From the NCBI GenBank assembly GCA_947623965.1, contig CANQIF010000006.1:62001-126000 (forward strand): a stretch of DNA of 64,000 nt, given 5' to 3'. Within the stretch, counting starts at the first letter, position 1. Each line of letters opens with the position of its first letter. Shown piece after piece: positions 9,277-18,792 of the stretch. The translations under genes and the position numbers were made by a program. This DNA comes from an uncultured Alistipes sp. Lineage in GTDB: Bacteria > Bacteroidota > Bacteroidia > Bacteroidales > Rikenellaceae. The notes beneath the pieces were generated by a model, which did not search any database, had not been told where the DNA came from, and worked only from the letters and a program-made list of their open reading frames with translations.

Positions 9277-9289
9277 AGCGCTATATTTG
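9259..9289 (+). promoter_or_regulatory. Bacteroidetes-type promoter of the ferredoxin gene
   Basis: TTTG at 9259-9262, exactly 19 bases, then TAtaTTTG at 9282-9289. This is a perfect match to the Bacteroidetes primary-sigma consensus. The -33 element lies inside the last codons of serS. The start codon of the ferredoxin follows 44 bases further on. Confidence 0.8.
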
Positions 9290-9333
9290 CATTACACAAA
9301 TACACAAACTCAACACAACAAACAACAACGACT

Positions 9334-9504
9334 ATGGCTTACAAAATTACCGACTCCTGCGTCGCCTGCGGAACCTGCATCGGCGAGTGCCCCGTAGAGG
9401 CCATTTCGGCCGGCGATATCTACGTGATCGATCCCGACAAGTGCATCGACTGCGGCACCTGCGCAGGCGTCTGCCCGAACGAAGCGATCATCCCGGGCGA
9501 GTAA
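9334..9504 (+). CDS. Small 2[4Fe-4S] ferredoxin
   Basis: A 56-residue protein beginning MAYKITDSCVACGTCIGECP and ending CPNEAIIPGE. Two CxxCxxCxxxCP motifs (cysteines at 9, 12, 15, 19 and 37, 40, 43, 47) are spaced exactly as in clostridial-type bacterial ferredoxins that hold two [4Fe-4S] clusters and carry electrons for anaerobic oxidoreductases such as pyruvate:ferredoxin oxidoreductase. It has its own consensus promoter and is followed by a strong hairpin terminator, so it is monocistronic and probably well expressed. Its partner enzymes are not in the window. Confidence 0.95.
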   Translation: MAYKITDSCVACGTCIGECPVEAISAGDIYVIDPDKCIDCGTCAGVCPNEAIIPGE

Positions 9505-9530
9505 CACCCGCGGCATCGCGACCGACAAAA

Positions 9531-9565
9531 CGCCCCCGGCCTTTCGAAAGCCGGGGGCGTTTGTT
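9531..9565. terminator. Bidirectional intrinsic terminator
   Basis: A near-perfect hairpin: CGCCCCCGGC at 9531-9540 faces GCCGGGGGCG at 9550-9559, with CTTTCGAAAG between. TTTGTT follows on the plus strand and TTTTG on the minus strand, so it can end both the ferredoxin transcript and the convergent KDO operon. Confidence 0.85.
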
Positions 9566-9611
9566 ATTAAGGCGCTGTGTCCGGGAGCAGGCAAATGCCG
9601 GGTCGCTGCCC

Positions 9612-10580
9612 CTACAGCTTGATGTCGTAAATCTGGATGACACCGACGATCCGCCCGCCGTCATCGACGACCGGCAGCGACGTCACCTTGTGGCGGGTCA
9701 TGAGCTGCTCGGCCTCGATCAATTTGCACGACGCTGCGATCGTCTTCGGCCGGGGCGTGGCGATGTCGGCCGCCACGACGTCGAAGAAGTCGCCGCGCAG
9801 CCGCACCATGGCGCGGCGGACGTCGCCGTCGGTCACGATGCCGTCGATCCGCCGGTCGCCCGTCGAGACGACGACCAGCCCCAGCCCTCCTTTCGAAATG
9901 GCATGGATCATCTCCACGGCGGGGCAGTCGGGCGGCACGAGGGGCAGATCGCGGTCGCGCATCACCTGCCCGACGGTCATGAGGAGGCGCCGGCCGAGGC
10001 TGCCGCCCGGATGCAGGCGGGCGAAGTCGACGTTCGTGAAGCCGCGCAGCTGCATGAGCGCCACGGCCAGGGCGTCGCCCAAGGCGATCTGCGCCGTGGT
10101 CGAGGTGGTCGGGGCCAGCCGCAGCAGGCAGGCCTCCTCCCGGACGCGGACGTCGAGGTGCACATCGGAGTGGCGGGCCAGCGACGAGGCGGCATTGCCC
10201 GTCATGGAGATCAACGGGTTGCCGTTCGAGCGGATGAAGGGGACGATCTTCAGCACCTCATCCGTCTCGCCCGAATAGGAGAGCGCCAGCACGACGTCCT
10301 CTTTCGAAATCATCCCCAGGTCGCCGTGGAAGGCCTCGCCGGAGTGGAGGAAGAAACTCGGCGTGCCGGTCGAAGCGAGCGTCGCGGCGATCTTCCGGGC
10401 GACGAGGCCCGATTTGCCCATCCCCGTCACGATGCACTTGCCGCGGGCGGCGAGCAGCAGCGACACCGCCCGGACGAAGGCGTCGCCGAGGCTGTCGGCC
10501 AGCTCGCCGAGCGCCTGCATCTCGGTGCGGATCGTCCGACGGGCGAGCTCCAGTACGTCGTATTTTTCGGATTCGGTCAT
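9612..10580 (-). CDS. kdsD: D-arabinose 5-phosphate isomerase (KpsF/GutQ family)
   Basis: Interconverts ribulose 5-phosphate and arabinose 5-phosphate, the first step to KDO for lipopolysaccharide. The 322-residue protein has an SIS sugar-isomerase domain (about 35-175: CIVTGMGKSGLVARKIAATL, then LALSYSGETDEVL and LAPTTSTTAQIALGDALA) followed by two CBS domains (about 200-322; VMRDRDLPLVPP and VTSLPVVDDGGRIVGVIQIYDI). Length and order match KdsD/KpsF. Its start overlaps the stop of kdsA by four bases, and kdsA in turn overlaps kdsB, so the three genes form one tightly coupled KDO operon. It is the last gene before the bidirectional terminator. Confidence 0.95.
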   Translation of the reverse strand: MTESEKYDVLELARRTIRTEMQALGELADSLGDAFVRAVSLLLAARGKCIVTGMGKSGLVARKIAATLASTGTPSFFLHSGEAFHGDLGMISKEDVVLALSYSGETDEVLKIVPFIRSNGNPLISMTGNAASSLARHSDVHLDVRVREEACLLRLAPTTSTTAQIALGDALAVALMQLRGFTNVDFARLHPGGSLGRRLLMTVGQVMRDRDLPLVPPDCPAVEMIHAISKGGLGLVVVSTGDRRIDGIVTDGDVRRAMVRLRGDFFDVVAADIATPRPKTIAASCKLIEAEQLMTRHKVTSLPVVDDGGRIVGVIQIYDIKL

Positions 10581-11326
10581 GCGAGCAGTTTTCGGACAAG
10601 GGGTTCCAGTTCGTCGAGCGGCAGCATGTTCGGGCCGTCCGAGAGGGCCCGGTCGGGATCGGGGTGCACCTCGAAGAAGAAGCCGTTGGCGCCGAAAGCC
10701 TTGGCGGCCAGCGCCATCGCCGGGACGAACGAGCGGTCGCCGCCCGTCGTGCCGCCGGCGCCGCCCGGGCGCTGCACCGAGTGGGTGCAGTCCATCACCA
10801 CCGTCGGCGCGATGCGGAGCATGTCGGGGATGTTGCGGAAATCGACCACCAAATTATTGTAACCGTAGCTGTTGCCGCGTTCGGTGAGCCACACCTCGGA
10901 GGCGCCCGACGCGACCGCCTTCTCGTAGGGATAGCGCATGTCGGCGCCCGAGAGGAACTGGGCCTTCTTGATGTTGATGCAGCGGCCCGTGCGGGCTGCA
11001 GCGACAATCAGATCGGTCTGCCGGCAGAGGAAGGCCGGAATCTGCAGCACATCGGCCACCTCGCCCGCGGGAGCCGCCTGCCACGCTTCGTGGATATCGG
11101 TCAGCAGCGGCAGCCCCCACTTCGCCTTGACGTCGGCCAGCATCGCGAGCCCCTTTTCGAGGCCGGGGCCGCGGAACGAGCCGAGCGAGGTGCGGTTGGC
11201 CTTGTCGAACGAGGCCTTGAAAATAAACGGCACACCGAGACGGCGGCCGACGGCGGTCAGCCGTTCGGCCACGAGGTCGAGCAGTTCGGCCGACTCGATC
11301 ACGCAGGGTCCGGCAATGAAGATCAT
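10577..11326 (-). CDS. kdsA: 3-deoxy-8-phosphooctulonate synthase (KDO-8-P synthase)
   Basis: Condenses arabinose 5-phosphate with phosphoenolpyruvate to KDO 8-phosphate. The 249-residue TIM-barrel enzyme opens directly with [12 protein letters not shown] and shows [43 protein letters not shown] and [10 protein letters not shown], all classic KdsA active-site segments. It is somewhat shorter than the roughly 270-280 residues of proteobacterial KdsA, because the N-terminus is trimmed to the first strand. Its start overlaps the end of kdsB and its stop overlaps the start of kdsD (both four bases), so substrate supply and use are translationally coupled. The next steps of KDO transfer are not in the window. 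Confidence 0.95.
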   Translation of the reverse strand: MIFIAGPCVIESAELLDLVAERLTAVGRRLGVPFIFKASFDKANRTSLGSFRGPGLEKGLAMLADVKAKWGLPLLTDIHEAWQAAPAGEVADVLQIPAFLCRQTDLIVAAARTGRCINIKKAQFLSGADMRYPYEKAVASGASEVWLTERGNSYGYNNLVVDFRNIPDMLRIAPTVVMDCTHSVQRPGGAGGTTGGDRSFVPAMALAAKAFGANGFFFEVHPDPDRALSDGPNMLPLDELEPLVRKLLA

Positions 11327-12201
11327 GGGCGGAAGGGGGTTCGTTCGGAAAAATCGGCAGGGCTGCCGGAGGAGGCGGAGGAAGCCGGTTCAGCGGCGGA
11401 GGGTTTGCCCGCAGCGGCCGGTCCGGTGCCCGCGGCAGGCTCCAGCCCCTCGGAATGTTCGCGGAGCCACGCCTCGGCGCGCGCCAGGTCTTCGGGGGTG
11501 TCGATGCCGATCGTCTCGATCTCCGAAATGCCGACGCCGATGCGGTAGCCGTTCTCGATCCAGCGGAGCTGTTCAAGCGATTCGGCCAGCTCGAGCGGCG
11601 ACTGGGGCAGCGCCGTCACGGCCCGCAGCACCTCCGTGCGGAAGGCGTAGAGGCCGATATGCTTGTAGAAGGTGTGGCGGCGAAGCCACTCCTCGCGGGG
11701 CACGCCGCGCAGATAGGGAATCACCGAGCGCGAAAAGTAGATCGCCCGCGAGCCGTTGTCGAGGACCACCTTCGGCGAGTTGGGGTTCTCCAATGCCGCG
11801 AGGCCGTCGGCCTCGGTGAAGGGCTTGACAAGGGTCGCGATGTCAGTCGCGGGATCGTCGAAACAGCGCTTCACCGTCTCGAGCTGTTCGCGGCGGATGA
11901 AGGGCTCGTCGCCCTGCACGTTCACCACGACGTCGAAGGCGGCGCCCAACTTCGTGTAGGCCTCCCAGCAGCGGTCCGTGCCGCTGCGGTGGGCTGTCGA
12001 GGTCATCTCGACCTTGCCGCCGAAGGCGCGCACCGCCTCGCAGATGCGCTCGTCGTCGGTCGCCACAACGGCATCGTCCAGCACGCCGCAGACCTGCTCG
12101 TAGACACGCTGGATCACCCGTTTGCCGCCCAACATCGCCAGCGGCTTGGCCGGAAAGCGGGTCGATGCGTACCGCGCCGGTATGATTGCAAGAAACTTCA
12201 T
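11323..12201 (-). CDS. kdsB: CMP-KDO synthetase with extra C-terminal tail
   Basis: Activates KDO with CTP to CMP-KDO for lipid A-core assembly. The product opens [20 protein letters not shown], the nucleotide-binding loop, and carries [29 protein letters not shown] and the conserved KHIGLYAFR and [17 protein letters not shown] segments. The typical enzyme is about 250 residues; here residues after about 248 form a low-complexity Gly/Ala/Pro/Ser tail ([20 protein letters not shown]) that extends the protein to 292 and reaches the kdsA start codon. The tail has the composition of the GC-rich spacers of this genome and may be former spacer read through after loss of the original stop. First gene of the KDO operon. 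Confidence 0.93.
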   Translation of the reverse strand: MKFLAIIPARYASTRFPAKPLAMLGGKRVIQRVYEQVCGVLDDAVVATDDERICEAVRAFGGKVEMTSTAHRSGTDRCWEAYTKLGAAFDVVVNVQGDEPFIRREQLETVKRCFDDPATDIATLVKPFTEADGLAALENPNSPKVVLDNGSRAIYFSRSVIPYLRGVPREEWLRRHTFYKHIGLYAFRTEVLRAVTALPQSPLELAESLEQLRWIENGYRIGVGISEIETIGIDTPEDLARAEAWLREHSEGLEPAAGTGPAAAGKPSAAEPASSASSGSPADFSERTPFRP

Positions 12202-12299
12202 GATGCGTATTTTTATGCGTTTACGGAGGGTTTCCGGGCAGGGTGCCGTTCCCGCTTTCCCGGCTTTTTCCCCCCCCCGGCTTTCCCTGCCTTCCCGGC

Positions 12300-12722
12300 C
12301 GGTCGGCCGCAGCCTGCGGAGGACACGCGACGTTTTGGAGCTGCGGACCTCCGCCCGGGGAGGCTGCGGTCCGCTCGGCTTTTTGCAAAAGCCGAACCCT
12401 ACGCCATGGCTTCACTACTTCACTACTTCACTACTTCCCTACTCGGCCGCAGCCTGCGGAGGAACCGCTCGGAGCGGACCTGCTGGACGCGAGCTGCTGG
12501 ACGCGAGCTGCGGGCCTCCGCCGCCGGGAGGCTGCGGCCCGCTGCGGGTCCTTTCCGGAACCGCAAATTCAGCATTCAAAATTAGTCGCAGCGCAGTGTC
12601 TGCGGCATCGAGCCTCGAGGCAGCCCCGCAGCCGAGCGGACGGGCCTGCGACCATAAGGAGCAGCCCTCCGCCCGGGGGCGGCTGCGGGCTGCCGGCCGC
12701 TGTGCGACCGATTTTGCCGGCG
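12300..12722. repeat. Cluster C of the GC-rich modular hairpin repeat
   Basis: Gene-free spacer between kdsB and lon. Two or three hairpin units carry CGCAGCCTGCGGAGG, CTGCGGGCCTCCGCC and GGAGGCTGCGGCCCGC; the AT tail AAATTCAGCATTCAAAATTA is at 12566-12585. An odd short tract of repeated TTCACTACTTCAC sits at 12410-12435. The part next to lon (12600-12720) repeats GCAGCCCTCCGCCCGGGGGC seen in clusters A, E and H. Confidence 0.8.
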
Positions 12723-12724
12723 GA

Positions 12725-15157
12725 CTACTCCTCCAGCGCCAGCCGCAGCACCTCGTCGTTCGTGCGGACGTAGTGGAAGGTGAGCCCCTCGACGTACTCC
12801 GCCTTGATCTCGGCGATATCCTTGCGGTTCTCCTCCGAGAGGATCAGTTCGGTGATCCCGGCCCGCTTGGCGGCCAGAATCTTCTCGCGCACGCCGCCCA
12901 CGGGGGTGACGCGTCCGCGCAGGGTCGTCTCGCCCGTCATGGCAATGCGGTCCTTCACGTGCCGGCCCGTGAAGGTCGAGACGATCGAGGTCACCATCGT
13001 GATGCCCGCCGACGGGCCGTCCTTCGGAATCGCCCCCTCGGGCACGTGGATGTTGATGTCGCACTTCTCGAACTTCGCGGGGTCGATGCCGAGCTCCTCG
13101 TAGTGGGCCTTGGTCCACTCGTAGGCGATCGTCGCCGACTCCTTCATCACCTCGCCGAGGTTGCCCGTGAGGTTCAGCGCCCCTTTGCCGGGGGTCAGGC
13201 ACGACTCGATGTAGAGGATGTCGCCCCCCACCTCGGTCCAGGCCAGCCCCGTCACGACGCCGATCAGGCCGCTCACCTCGTACTCCTCATTGAGGAACTT
13301 CGGCATGCCGAGCACCCGTTCGACCTTGGCGGCCGTGAAGTCCGGCTCATAGGGCTCCTCGAAGGCGATCTGCCTGGCCCGCGCCCGCGCCAGCTTCGCC
13401 AGCTGCTTGTCGAGCGAGCGGACGCCCGCCTCGCGCGTGTAGCCCGAGATGATCCGCTCGACGACCTCCGCCGTGAGGGTCATCCGGTCCTCGGCGATGC
13501 CGTGCGCCGTGCGCTGCTTGGCGAGCAGGTGGTCCAGCGCGATGCGGACCTTCTCTTCGACGAGGTAGCCCGGGATGTTGATCATCTCCATGCGGTCGCG
13601 CAGCGCCGGCGCGATGTTCTGGATGTTGTTGGCCGTGGCGATGAAGAGGACCTTCGAGAGGTCGTACTCCATGTCGATGTAGTTGTCGTGGAAGGTGGTG
13701 TTCTGCTCCGGGTCGAGCACCTCGAGCAACGCGCTCGACGGGTCGCCGTGGTTCGAAATCGAGATCTTGTCGATCTCGTCGAGGATGATGACCGGATTCG
13801 ACGAGCCGCACCGCTTGATCGTCTGGATGATGCGGCCCGGCATGGCGCCGATGTAGGTGCGCCGGTGGCCGCGAATCTCCGATTCGTCGTGCAGGCCGCC
13901 CAGCGAAATGCGGCCGAACTTGCGGCCCAGCGCCGTGGCGATCGACTTGCCGAGCGAGGTCTTGCCCACCCCCGGAGGGCCGTAGAGGCAGAGGATCGGC
14001 GACTTCAGATCGCCCTTGAGCTTGATGACGGCCAGGTGTTCGAGGATGCGCTCCTTGACCTCCTCGAGCCCGAAGTGGTCGCGGTCGAGCTGCTCGCGGG
14101 CGCAGCGGAGGTCGAGGTTGTCGGACGTCGTCTCCTCCCACGGCAGGTCGAGCAGCAGCTCGAGGTAGGTGATCTGCACCGTATACTCGGCCACGGCGGG
14201 GTTCATCCGCTCGAGCTTCGTCAGCTCCTTCTCGAAGGTTCCGGCCACCTCGGCGGGCCACTTCTTCTTCGACGCCGCCTCCCGCAGCCGCTCGATGTCG
14301 GCATCCGCGCCGTCGCCCAGCTCGTCCTGGATCGTGCGCATCTGCTGCTGGAGGTAGTAATCGCGCTGCTGCTTGTCGATCTCCTGCTTCACGCGCTCCT
14401 GAATCGAGTTCTTGAGCTCGGCCAGCTGCTGCTCGCGGACCAGGATCTCGAGCAGCTTGCGGGCGCGGGCCAGCAGCCCGGGCGCCTCGAGCAGCGCCTG
14501 CCGGTCTTCGTCGGCCAGCTCCATATTCGAGCAGATGAAGTTGATGATCCCGCGCTTCGAGTCGATGTTCTTGATGGCGAAAGCCGCCTCCTTGGGCATC
14601 GAGGGCGAAATGTTGATGATGCCGAGCGCCGTGTCGCGGATCGAGTCGACCAGCGCCTCGAACTCGATGCTCTTCGTGTCGGGCGTCGAGTCGCGCAGGG
14701 CCTCGACCCGCGCCTTGAGGTAGGGTTCCGTCGCGACGTATTCGCGAATCTCGATCTTCTGCAGTCCGTTCAGGATCACCGTGAGGTTGCCGTTGGGCAT
14801 CTCGAGGATCTTGATGATGCGGGCCGCCGTGCCCACCCGGTACATGTCGGCCGGGGCGGGGTCGTCCACGTCGCTCTCGCGCTGCAGCACGGCGCCCAGC
14901 GTGCCGCCCGCGGCGTTCACGGCGCGCACGAGCGTAATGCTCTTGTCGCGGCCGACGGTGATGGGAGTGATGGCGCCCGGGAAGAGCACCGACGAACGCA
15001 GCGTCAGGATCGGGAGCACCTCCGGAATGTCGGCCTCCTCGATCGGTTCGTCCTCCCCCGTTACGATCGGAATCACGCGGTGCCGGCCGTCGGCCAGTTC
15101 GGCCGCCAGCGTGGCGTCGTCGATCTCGACAGGTTCTATTTTCGTCTTTTCACTCAT
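12725..15157 (-). CDS. lon: ATP-dependent endopeptidase Lon
   Basis: Cytoplasmic AAA+ protease that degrades misfolded and regulatory proteins. The 810-residue LonA-type protein has the N-terminal substrate-binding domain (about 45-250, starting LPILTLRSSVLFPGAITP), a helical linker, the AAA+ module with Walker A GPPGVGKT at 393-400 and Walker B IILDEID at 457-463, and the protease domain with catalytic Ser716 in PKDGPSAG and Lys759 in GGVREKILAA. All catalytic residues are present. It is monocistronic, divergent from valS. A TAccTTTG -7 box lies on its strand at 15188-15181 but lacks a good -33 match. Confidence 0.98.
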   Translation of the reverse strand: MSEKTKIEPVEIDDATLAAELADGRHRVIPIVTGEDEPIEEADIPEVLPILTLRSSVLFPGAITPITVGRDKSITLVRAVNAAGGTLGAVLQRESDVDDPAPADMYRVGTAARIIKILEMPNGNLTVILNGLQKIEIREYVATEPYLKARVEALRDSTPDTKSIEFEALVDSIRDTALGIINISPSMPKEAAFAIKNIDSKRGIINFICSNMELADEDRQALLEAPGLLARARKLLEILVREQQLAELKNSIQERVKQEIDKQQRDYYLQQQMRTIQDELGDGADADIERLREAASKKKWPAEVAGTFEKELTKLERMNPAVAEYTVQITYLELLLDLPWEETTSDNLDLRCAREQLDRDHFGLEEVKERILEHLAVIKLKGDLKSPILCLYGPPGVGKTSLGKSIATALGRKFGRISLGGLHDESEIRGHRRTYIGAMPGRIIQTIKRCGSSNPVIILDEIDKISISNHGDPSSALLEVLDPEQNTTFHDNYIDMEYDLSKVLFIATANNIQNIAPALRDRMEMINIPGYLVEEKVRIALDHLLAKQRTAHGIAEDRMTLTAEVVERIISGYTREAGVRSLDKQLAKLARARARQIAFEEPYEPDFTAAKVERVLGMPKFLNEEYEVSGLIGVVTGLAWTEVGGDILYIESCLTPGKGALNLTGNLGEVMKESATIAYEWTKAHYEELGIDPAKFEKCDINIHVPEGAIPKDGPSAGITMVTSIVSTFTGRHVKDRIAMTGETTLRGRVTPVGGVREKILAAKRAGITELILSEENRKDIAEIKAEYVEGLTFHYVRTNDEVLRLALEE

Positions 15158-15208
15158 GATCTTTCTAATTAACAGTGGTGCAAAGGTAACGTTTTTTCAG
15201 CGATTTTA

Positions 15209-15239
15209 TTTTAACTTTGGCAGATTGTTAATAACTTTG
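15209..15239 (+). promoter_or_regulatory. Probable valS promoter
   Basis: TAacTTTG at 15232-15239 with TTTT at 15209-15212, 19 bases upstream, one mismatch from the -33 TTTG. A second TAacTTTG lies 20 bases upstream (15212-15219), so two overlapping starts are possible. The valS ATG follows 43 bases downstream. Confidence 0.55.
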
Positions 15240-15282
15240 CCCTCCTGAAACCGCAAACGCAACAAACATACATCACCGTCCT

Positions 15283-17907
15283 ATGCAAATAGCAGACAAA
15301 TACGCCCCCCAGACGCTGGAGGCGAAATGGTACGACTACTGGATCGAACACCGTCTGTTCCACTCCGAGCCCGACGCCCGCGAACCCTATACGATCGTCA
15401 TCCCGCCCCCCAACGTGACGGGCATGCTCCACATGGGCCACATGCTCAACAACACGCTGCAGGACGTGCTGATCCGCCGCGCCCGCATGTCGGGGCGGAA
15501 CGCCTGCTGGGTGCCGGGCATGGACCACGCCTCGATCGCCACCGAAGCGAAGGTCGTGGCGATGCTCCGCGAGCGGGGCATCGAGAAGTCGCAGCTGACG
15601 CGCGACGAGTTCCTGCGCTACGCCTGGGAGTGGAAGGAGAAGTACGGCGGCGTGATCCTGCAGCAGCTGCGCAAGCTGGGCGCCTCGTGCGACTGGGAGC
15701 GCACCTGCTTCACGATGGACGAGAAGCGCACCGAAGGCGTGCTGCGCGTCTTCTGCGACCTCTACGAGAAGGGAAAAATCTACCGCGGCGTCCGCATGGT
15801 CAACTGGGACCCCGCGGCCAAGACGGCCCTCTCGGACGAGGAGGTGATCTTCAAGGAGTCGCACGGCAAGCTCTACTACCTGCGCTACCTGGTCGAGGGG
15901 TCGGACGAGGCGGTCATCGTCGCCACGACGCGCCCCGAGACGATTCTGGGCGATACGGCCCTCTGCGTCAACCCCAACGACCCGCGCTACAAGCACCTCG
16001 CCCCGGACGCCCGCGTCATCGTGCCGCTCGTCGGCCGCTCGATTCCGGTCATCCGCGACGAGTACGTCGACATCGACTTCGGCACGGGCGCCCTCAAGGT
16101 GACCCCGGCGCACGACGTGAACGACTACATGTTAGGCGAGAAATACGGCCTCGAGACGATCGACATCTTCAACGACGACGGCACGATCAACGACAAGGTG
16201 GGGCTCTACGTCGGCATGGACCGCTTCGCGCTGCGCGAGCGGATCGAGGGCGACCTCGCCGCCGCGGGGCTTCTCGAAAAGACCGAGGCCTACACGAACA
16301 ACGTCGGCTACTCGGAGCGCACGGGCGCGGCGATCGAGCCGAAGCTCTCGATGCAGTGGTTCCTCTCGATGAAGGAGCTGGCCGGCCCCGCGACGAAGGC
16401 GGTGCTGGAGGATACGATCCGCTTCGTGCCCGAGAAGTACAGGAACACCTACCGCCACTGGATGGAGAATATCAAGGACTGGTGCATCTCGCGCCAGCTG
16501 TGGTGGGGCCAGCGCATCCCGGCCTGGTACCTCCCCAAGGGGGGCTTCGTGGTGGCCCCGACGGCCGGGGAGGCGCTCGAAAAGGCGCGCGCCAAGGCGG
16601 GCGACGCCTCGCTGCAGCTCGCGGACCTGCGTCAGGACGAGGATGTGCTCGACACGTGGTTCTCGTCGTGGCTCTGGCCCATCTCGGTCTTCGACGGCAT
16701 CCGCAACCCCGACAACGCCGAGATCCGCTACTACTACCCCACGAACGATCTGGTGACGGGTCCCGATATCATCTTCTTCTGGGTGGCCCGCATGATCATG
16801 GCCGGCTATGAGTACCGCGGTGCGGAGCCCTTCCGCAACGTCTACTTCACGGGCATCGTCCGCGACAAGATCGGCCGCAAGATGTCGAAGCAGCTGGGCA
16901 ACTCGCCCGACCCGCTCGACCTGATCGCCCGCTACGGCGCCGACGGCGTCCGCATGGCGATGCTCATCTCCTCGTCGGCCGGCAACGACGTGATGTTCGA
17001 CGAGGCCCTCTGCGAGCAGGGGCGCAACTTCGGCAACAAGATCTGGAACGCCTACCGCCTCGTGAACGGCTGGCAGACGGCCGACGCGCCGCAAAGCGAG
17101 ACGAACCGCCTCGCCGCAGCCTGGTTCGAGCAGGCACTGGGCCGCACGCTGCGCGAGGTGGAGGCCGACTTCGGCCACTACCGCATTTCGGAGGCCTTCA
17201 AGGCGGTCTACAAACTCTTCTGGGACGAGTTCAGCGGCCTCTATTTGGAGATCGTCAAGCCCGCCTTCGGCACGCCGATCGACCGCACGACCTTCGAGGC
17301 GACGCGCGGCTTCTTCGACCGGCTGATGCGCATGCTGCACCCTTTCATGCCTTTCGTGACGGAGGAGATCTGGCAGGATCTGGCGCCGCGCGCCGCCGGC
17401 GATTCGATCTGTATCGCCCCGATGCCCGAACCCGCTCCGGAGGAGGCCGCGATGCTGGCACGCTTCGAGCTGGCACGTGAGGCGATCTCGGCCGTGCGCA
17501 ACATCCGCAACCAGAAGAACCTGACGCAGAAGGAGGCCCTCGTGCTGCGCGTCATCGAGGATGCGAACTACCCCGCGGAGTTCGCCCCCGTGATCGCCAA
17601 GATGGCCAACCTCTCGGCGATCGAGCCGATCGCGGAGAAGGACCCCGCCGCCGCGGCCTTCCTCGTCAAGACGACGCAGTATTTCGTGCCGCTGGCCGGC
17701 ATGCTCGACACGGAGGCCGAGCGGAAGAAGCTGACGGACGAACTCGCCTACTACGAAGGGTTCCTCGCAAGCGTCCGCAAGAAGCTGCAGAACGAGCGCT
17801 TCGTGCAGAACGCCCCCGAGAAGGTGGTCGCCAACGAGCGGGCCAAGGAGGCCGATGCCGAGGCGAAGATCGCCGCGCTCCGGGCGCAGTTGGAGGCGCT
17901 CGCATAA
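15283..17907 (+). CDS. valS: Valine--tRNA ligase
   Basis: Class I aminoacyl-tRNA synthetase charging tRNA-Val, with editing of misactivated threonine. The 874-residue protein shows the ATP-binding HIGH-type motif as HMGH at 50-53 ([13 protein letters not shown]), the CP1 editing domain (about 190-330, with [12 protein letters not shown]), the KMSKQ motif at 533-537, an anticodon-binding helical domain, and a C-terminal coiled-coil arm (about 810-874; [19 protein letters not shown]) typical of ValRS and absent from IleRS. Length is normal. It is followed by a minisatellite-like spacer rather than a clear terminator. Confidence 0.98.
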   Translation: MQIADKYAPQTLEAKWYDYWIEHRLFHSEPDAREPYTIVIPPPNVTGMLHMGHMLNNTLQDVLIRRARMSGRNACWVPGMDHASIATEAKVVAMLRERGIEKSQLTRDEFLRYAWEWKEKYGGVILQQLRKLGASCDWERTCFTMDEKRTEGVLRVFCDLYEKGKIYRGVRMVNWDPAAKTALSDEEVIFKESHGKLYYLRYLVEGSDEAVIVATTRPETILGDTALCVNPNDPRYKHLAPDARVIVPLVGRSIPVIRDEYVDIDFGTGALKVTPAHDVNDYMLGEKYGLETIDIFNDDGTINDKVGLYVGMDRFALRERIEGDLAAAGLLEKTEAYTNNVGYSERTGAAIEPKLSMQWFLSMKELAGPATKAVLEDTIRFVPEKYRNTYRHWMENIKDWCISRQLWWGQRIPAWYLPKGGFVVAPTAGEALEKARAKAGDASLQLADLRQDEDVLDTWFSSWLWPISVFDGIRNPDNAEIRYYYPTNDLVTGPDIIFFWVARMIMAGYEYRGAEPFRNVYFTGIVRDKIGRKMSKQLGNSPDPLDLIARYGADGVRMAMLISSSAGNDVMFDEALCEQGRNFGNKIWNAYRLVNGWQTADAPQSETNRLAAAWFEQALGRTLREVEADFGHYRISEAFKAVYKLFWDEFSGLYLEIVKPAFGTPIDRTTFEATRGFFDRLMRMLHPFMPFVTEEIWQDLAPRAAGDSICIAPMPEPAPEEAAMLARFELAREAISAVRNIRNQKNLTQKEALVLRVIEDANYPAEFAPVIAKMANLSAIEPIAEKDPAAAAFLVKTTQYFVPLAGMLDTEAERKKLTDELAYYEGFLASVRKKLQNERFVQNAPEKVVANERAKEADAEAKIAALRAQLEALA

Positions 17908-17946
17908 CCGGGGGCCGAGACCGGGGCAGGGCCAGTGCCATGCCGG

Positions 17947-18181
17947 GCCGGGCAGGGGCCGGAAAGAGGCCGGGCAGGGGCCGGAAAGAGGCCGGGCAGG
18001 GGCCGGAAGAAGGCCGAGCAAGGCTGGAACGAGGCCGGGCAGGGGCCGGAAAGAGGCCGAGCAGGGCTGGAACGAGGCCGGGCTGGGCCGGGACGAGGCC
18101 GGGCAGGGCTGGAACGAGGCCGGGCTGGGCCGGGACGAGGCCGGGCTGGGCCGGGACGAGGCCGGGCGAGGCTGGGCCGGT
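17947..18181. repeat. Tandem 21-22 bp GC-rich minisatellite
   Basis: Ten complete units plus a partial one start at 17947, 17969, 17991, 18013, 18034, 18056, 18077, 18098, 18119, 18140 and 18161. Each begins GCCGGGC or GCCGAGC and ends GGAAAGAG or GGAACGAG/GGGACGAG. Units are 22 bp at first and 21 bp later, so no reading frame is kept throughout, which argues against translation. The array lies between valS and rnhA. Confidence 0.85.
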
Positions 18182-18339
18182 GCCGGCTTCGGGCGGCCGG
18201 CCAGGGTCGTGCGAACAAAGTCCTGCCGGCTTCGGCTGCAAACAGCGATCGCACCGAAGGGCAGGCCTGCGCAGTCATGGACGGCTGCGCAGGCCGCTCC
18301 CGGCGCTCTCCTTTTCACCTTTTATCTTTTACGCTGAAG

Positions 18340-18792
18340 TTGGATATAACCATCTATACCGACGGTTCGTCGCGCGGCAATCCGGGCCCGGGAGGGTTCG
18401 GGTGCGTCCTGCTGGCGGGCCCGCACCGCAAGGAGCTCTCGGCGGGCTTCCGCGAGACGACCAACAACCGCATGGAGCTTCTGGCCGTCTGCACAGCGCT
18501 CGAGGCGCTGAAATTCGACGGCTCGAACGTCACGCTCTACTCCGACTCGAAATACGTCGTCGATGCCGTCGAGAAGCGCTGGGTCTTCGGCTGGGAGAAG
18601 AAGGGGTTCGCCGGCAAGAAGAACCCCGACCTCTGGCGGCGTTTCCTGCGCGCCTACCGCCGCCATCACGTCCGCTTCGTCTGGGTCAAGGGCCACGCCG
18701 AGACGGTCGAGAACAACCGTTGCGACCAGTTGGCCGTCGCCGCGGCGAGCGGCAGCCAGCTGCTCGAAGACGTCGGCTACCAGGCCGAATAA
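18340..18792 (+). CDS. rnhA: Ribonuclease HI, probably from a TTG start
   Basis: Cleaves the RNA strand of RNA-DNA hybrids. The product from TTG 18340 is 150 residues: LDITIYTDGSSRGNPGPGGFG (catalytic Asp in TDGS), then NNRMELLAVCTALEAL (catalytic Glu), YSDSKYVVDAV (catalytic Asp), the basic handle region (KRWVFGWEKKGFAGKKNPDLW), VRFVWVKGHAETVENNRCDQLAV (His and final Asp). The set of catalytic residues is complete and the length is standard for RNase HI. No ATG lies near the family start; TTG at 18340 is the only start that fits. The frame is open upstream into the minisatellite, but that would add more than 130 residues of Arg/Gly repeats and is unlikely. Confidence 0.93.
   Translation: MDITIYTDGSSRGNPGPGGFGCVLLAGPHRKELSAGFRETTNNRMELLAVCTALEALKFDGSNVTLYSDSKYVVDAVEKRWVFGWEKKGFAGKKNPDLWRRFLRAYRRHHVRFVWVKGHAETVENNRCDQLAVAAASGSQLLEDVGYQAE

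Noticed and set aside
12122..15172. A 1016-codon plus-strand open frame
   Set aside because: It is the antisense shadow of lon plus repeat cluster C, an effect of GC-rich codon use.
16132..18318. A 728-codon minus-strand open frame
   Set aside because: Antisense to valS and the minisatellite; its Pro/Ala/Arg repeats only mirror the 21-22 bp units.
17935..18339. N-terminal extension of RNase HI through the minisatellite
   Set aside because: The repeat units mix 22 and 21 bp, and the extension is Arg/Gly repeat without similarity to RNase H N-terminal domains.
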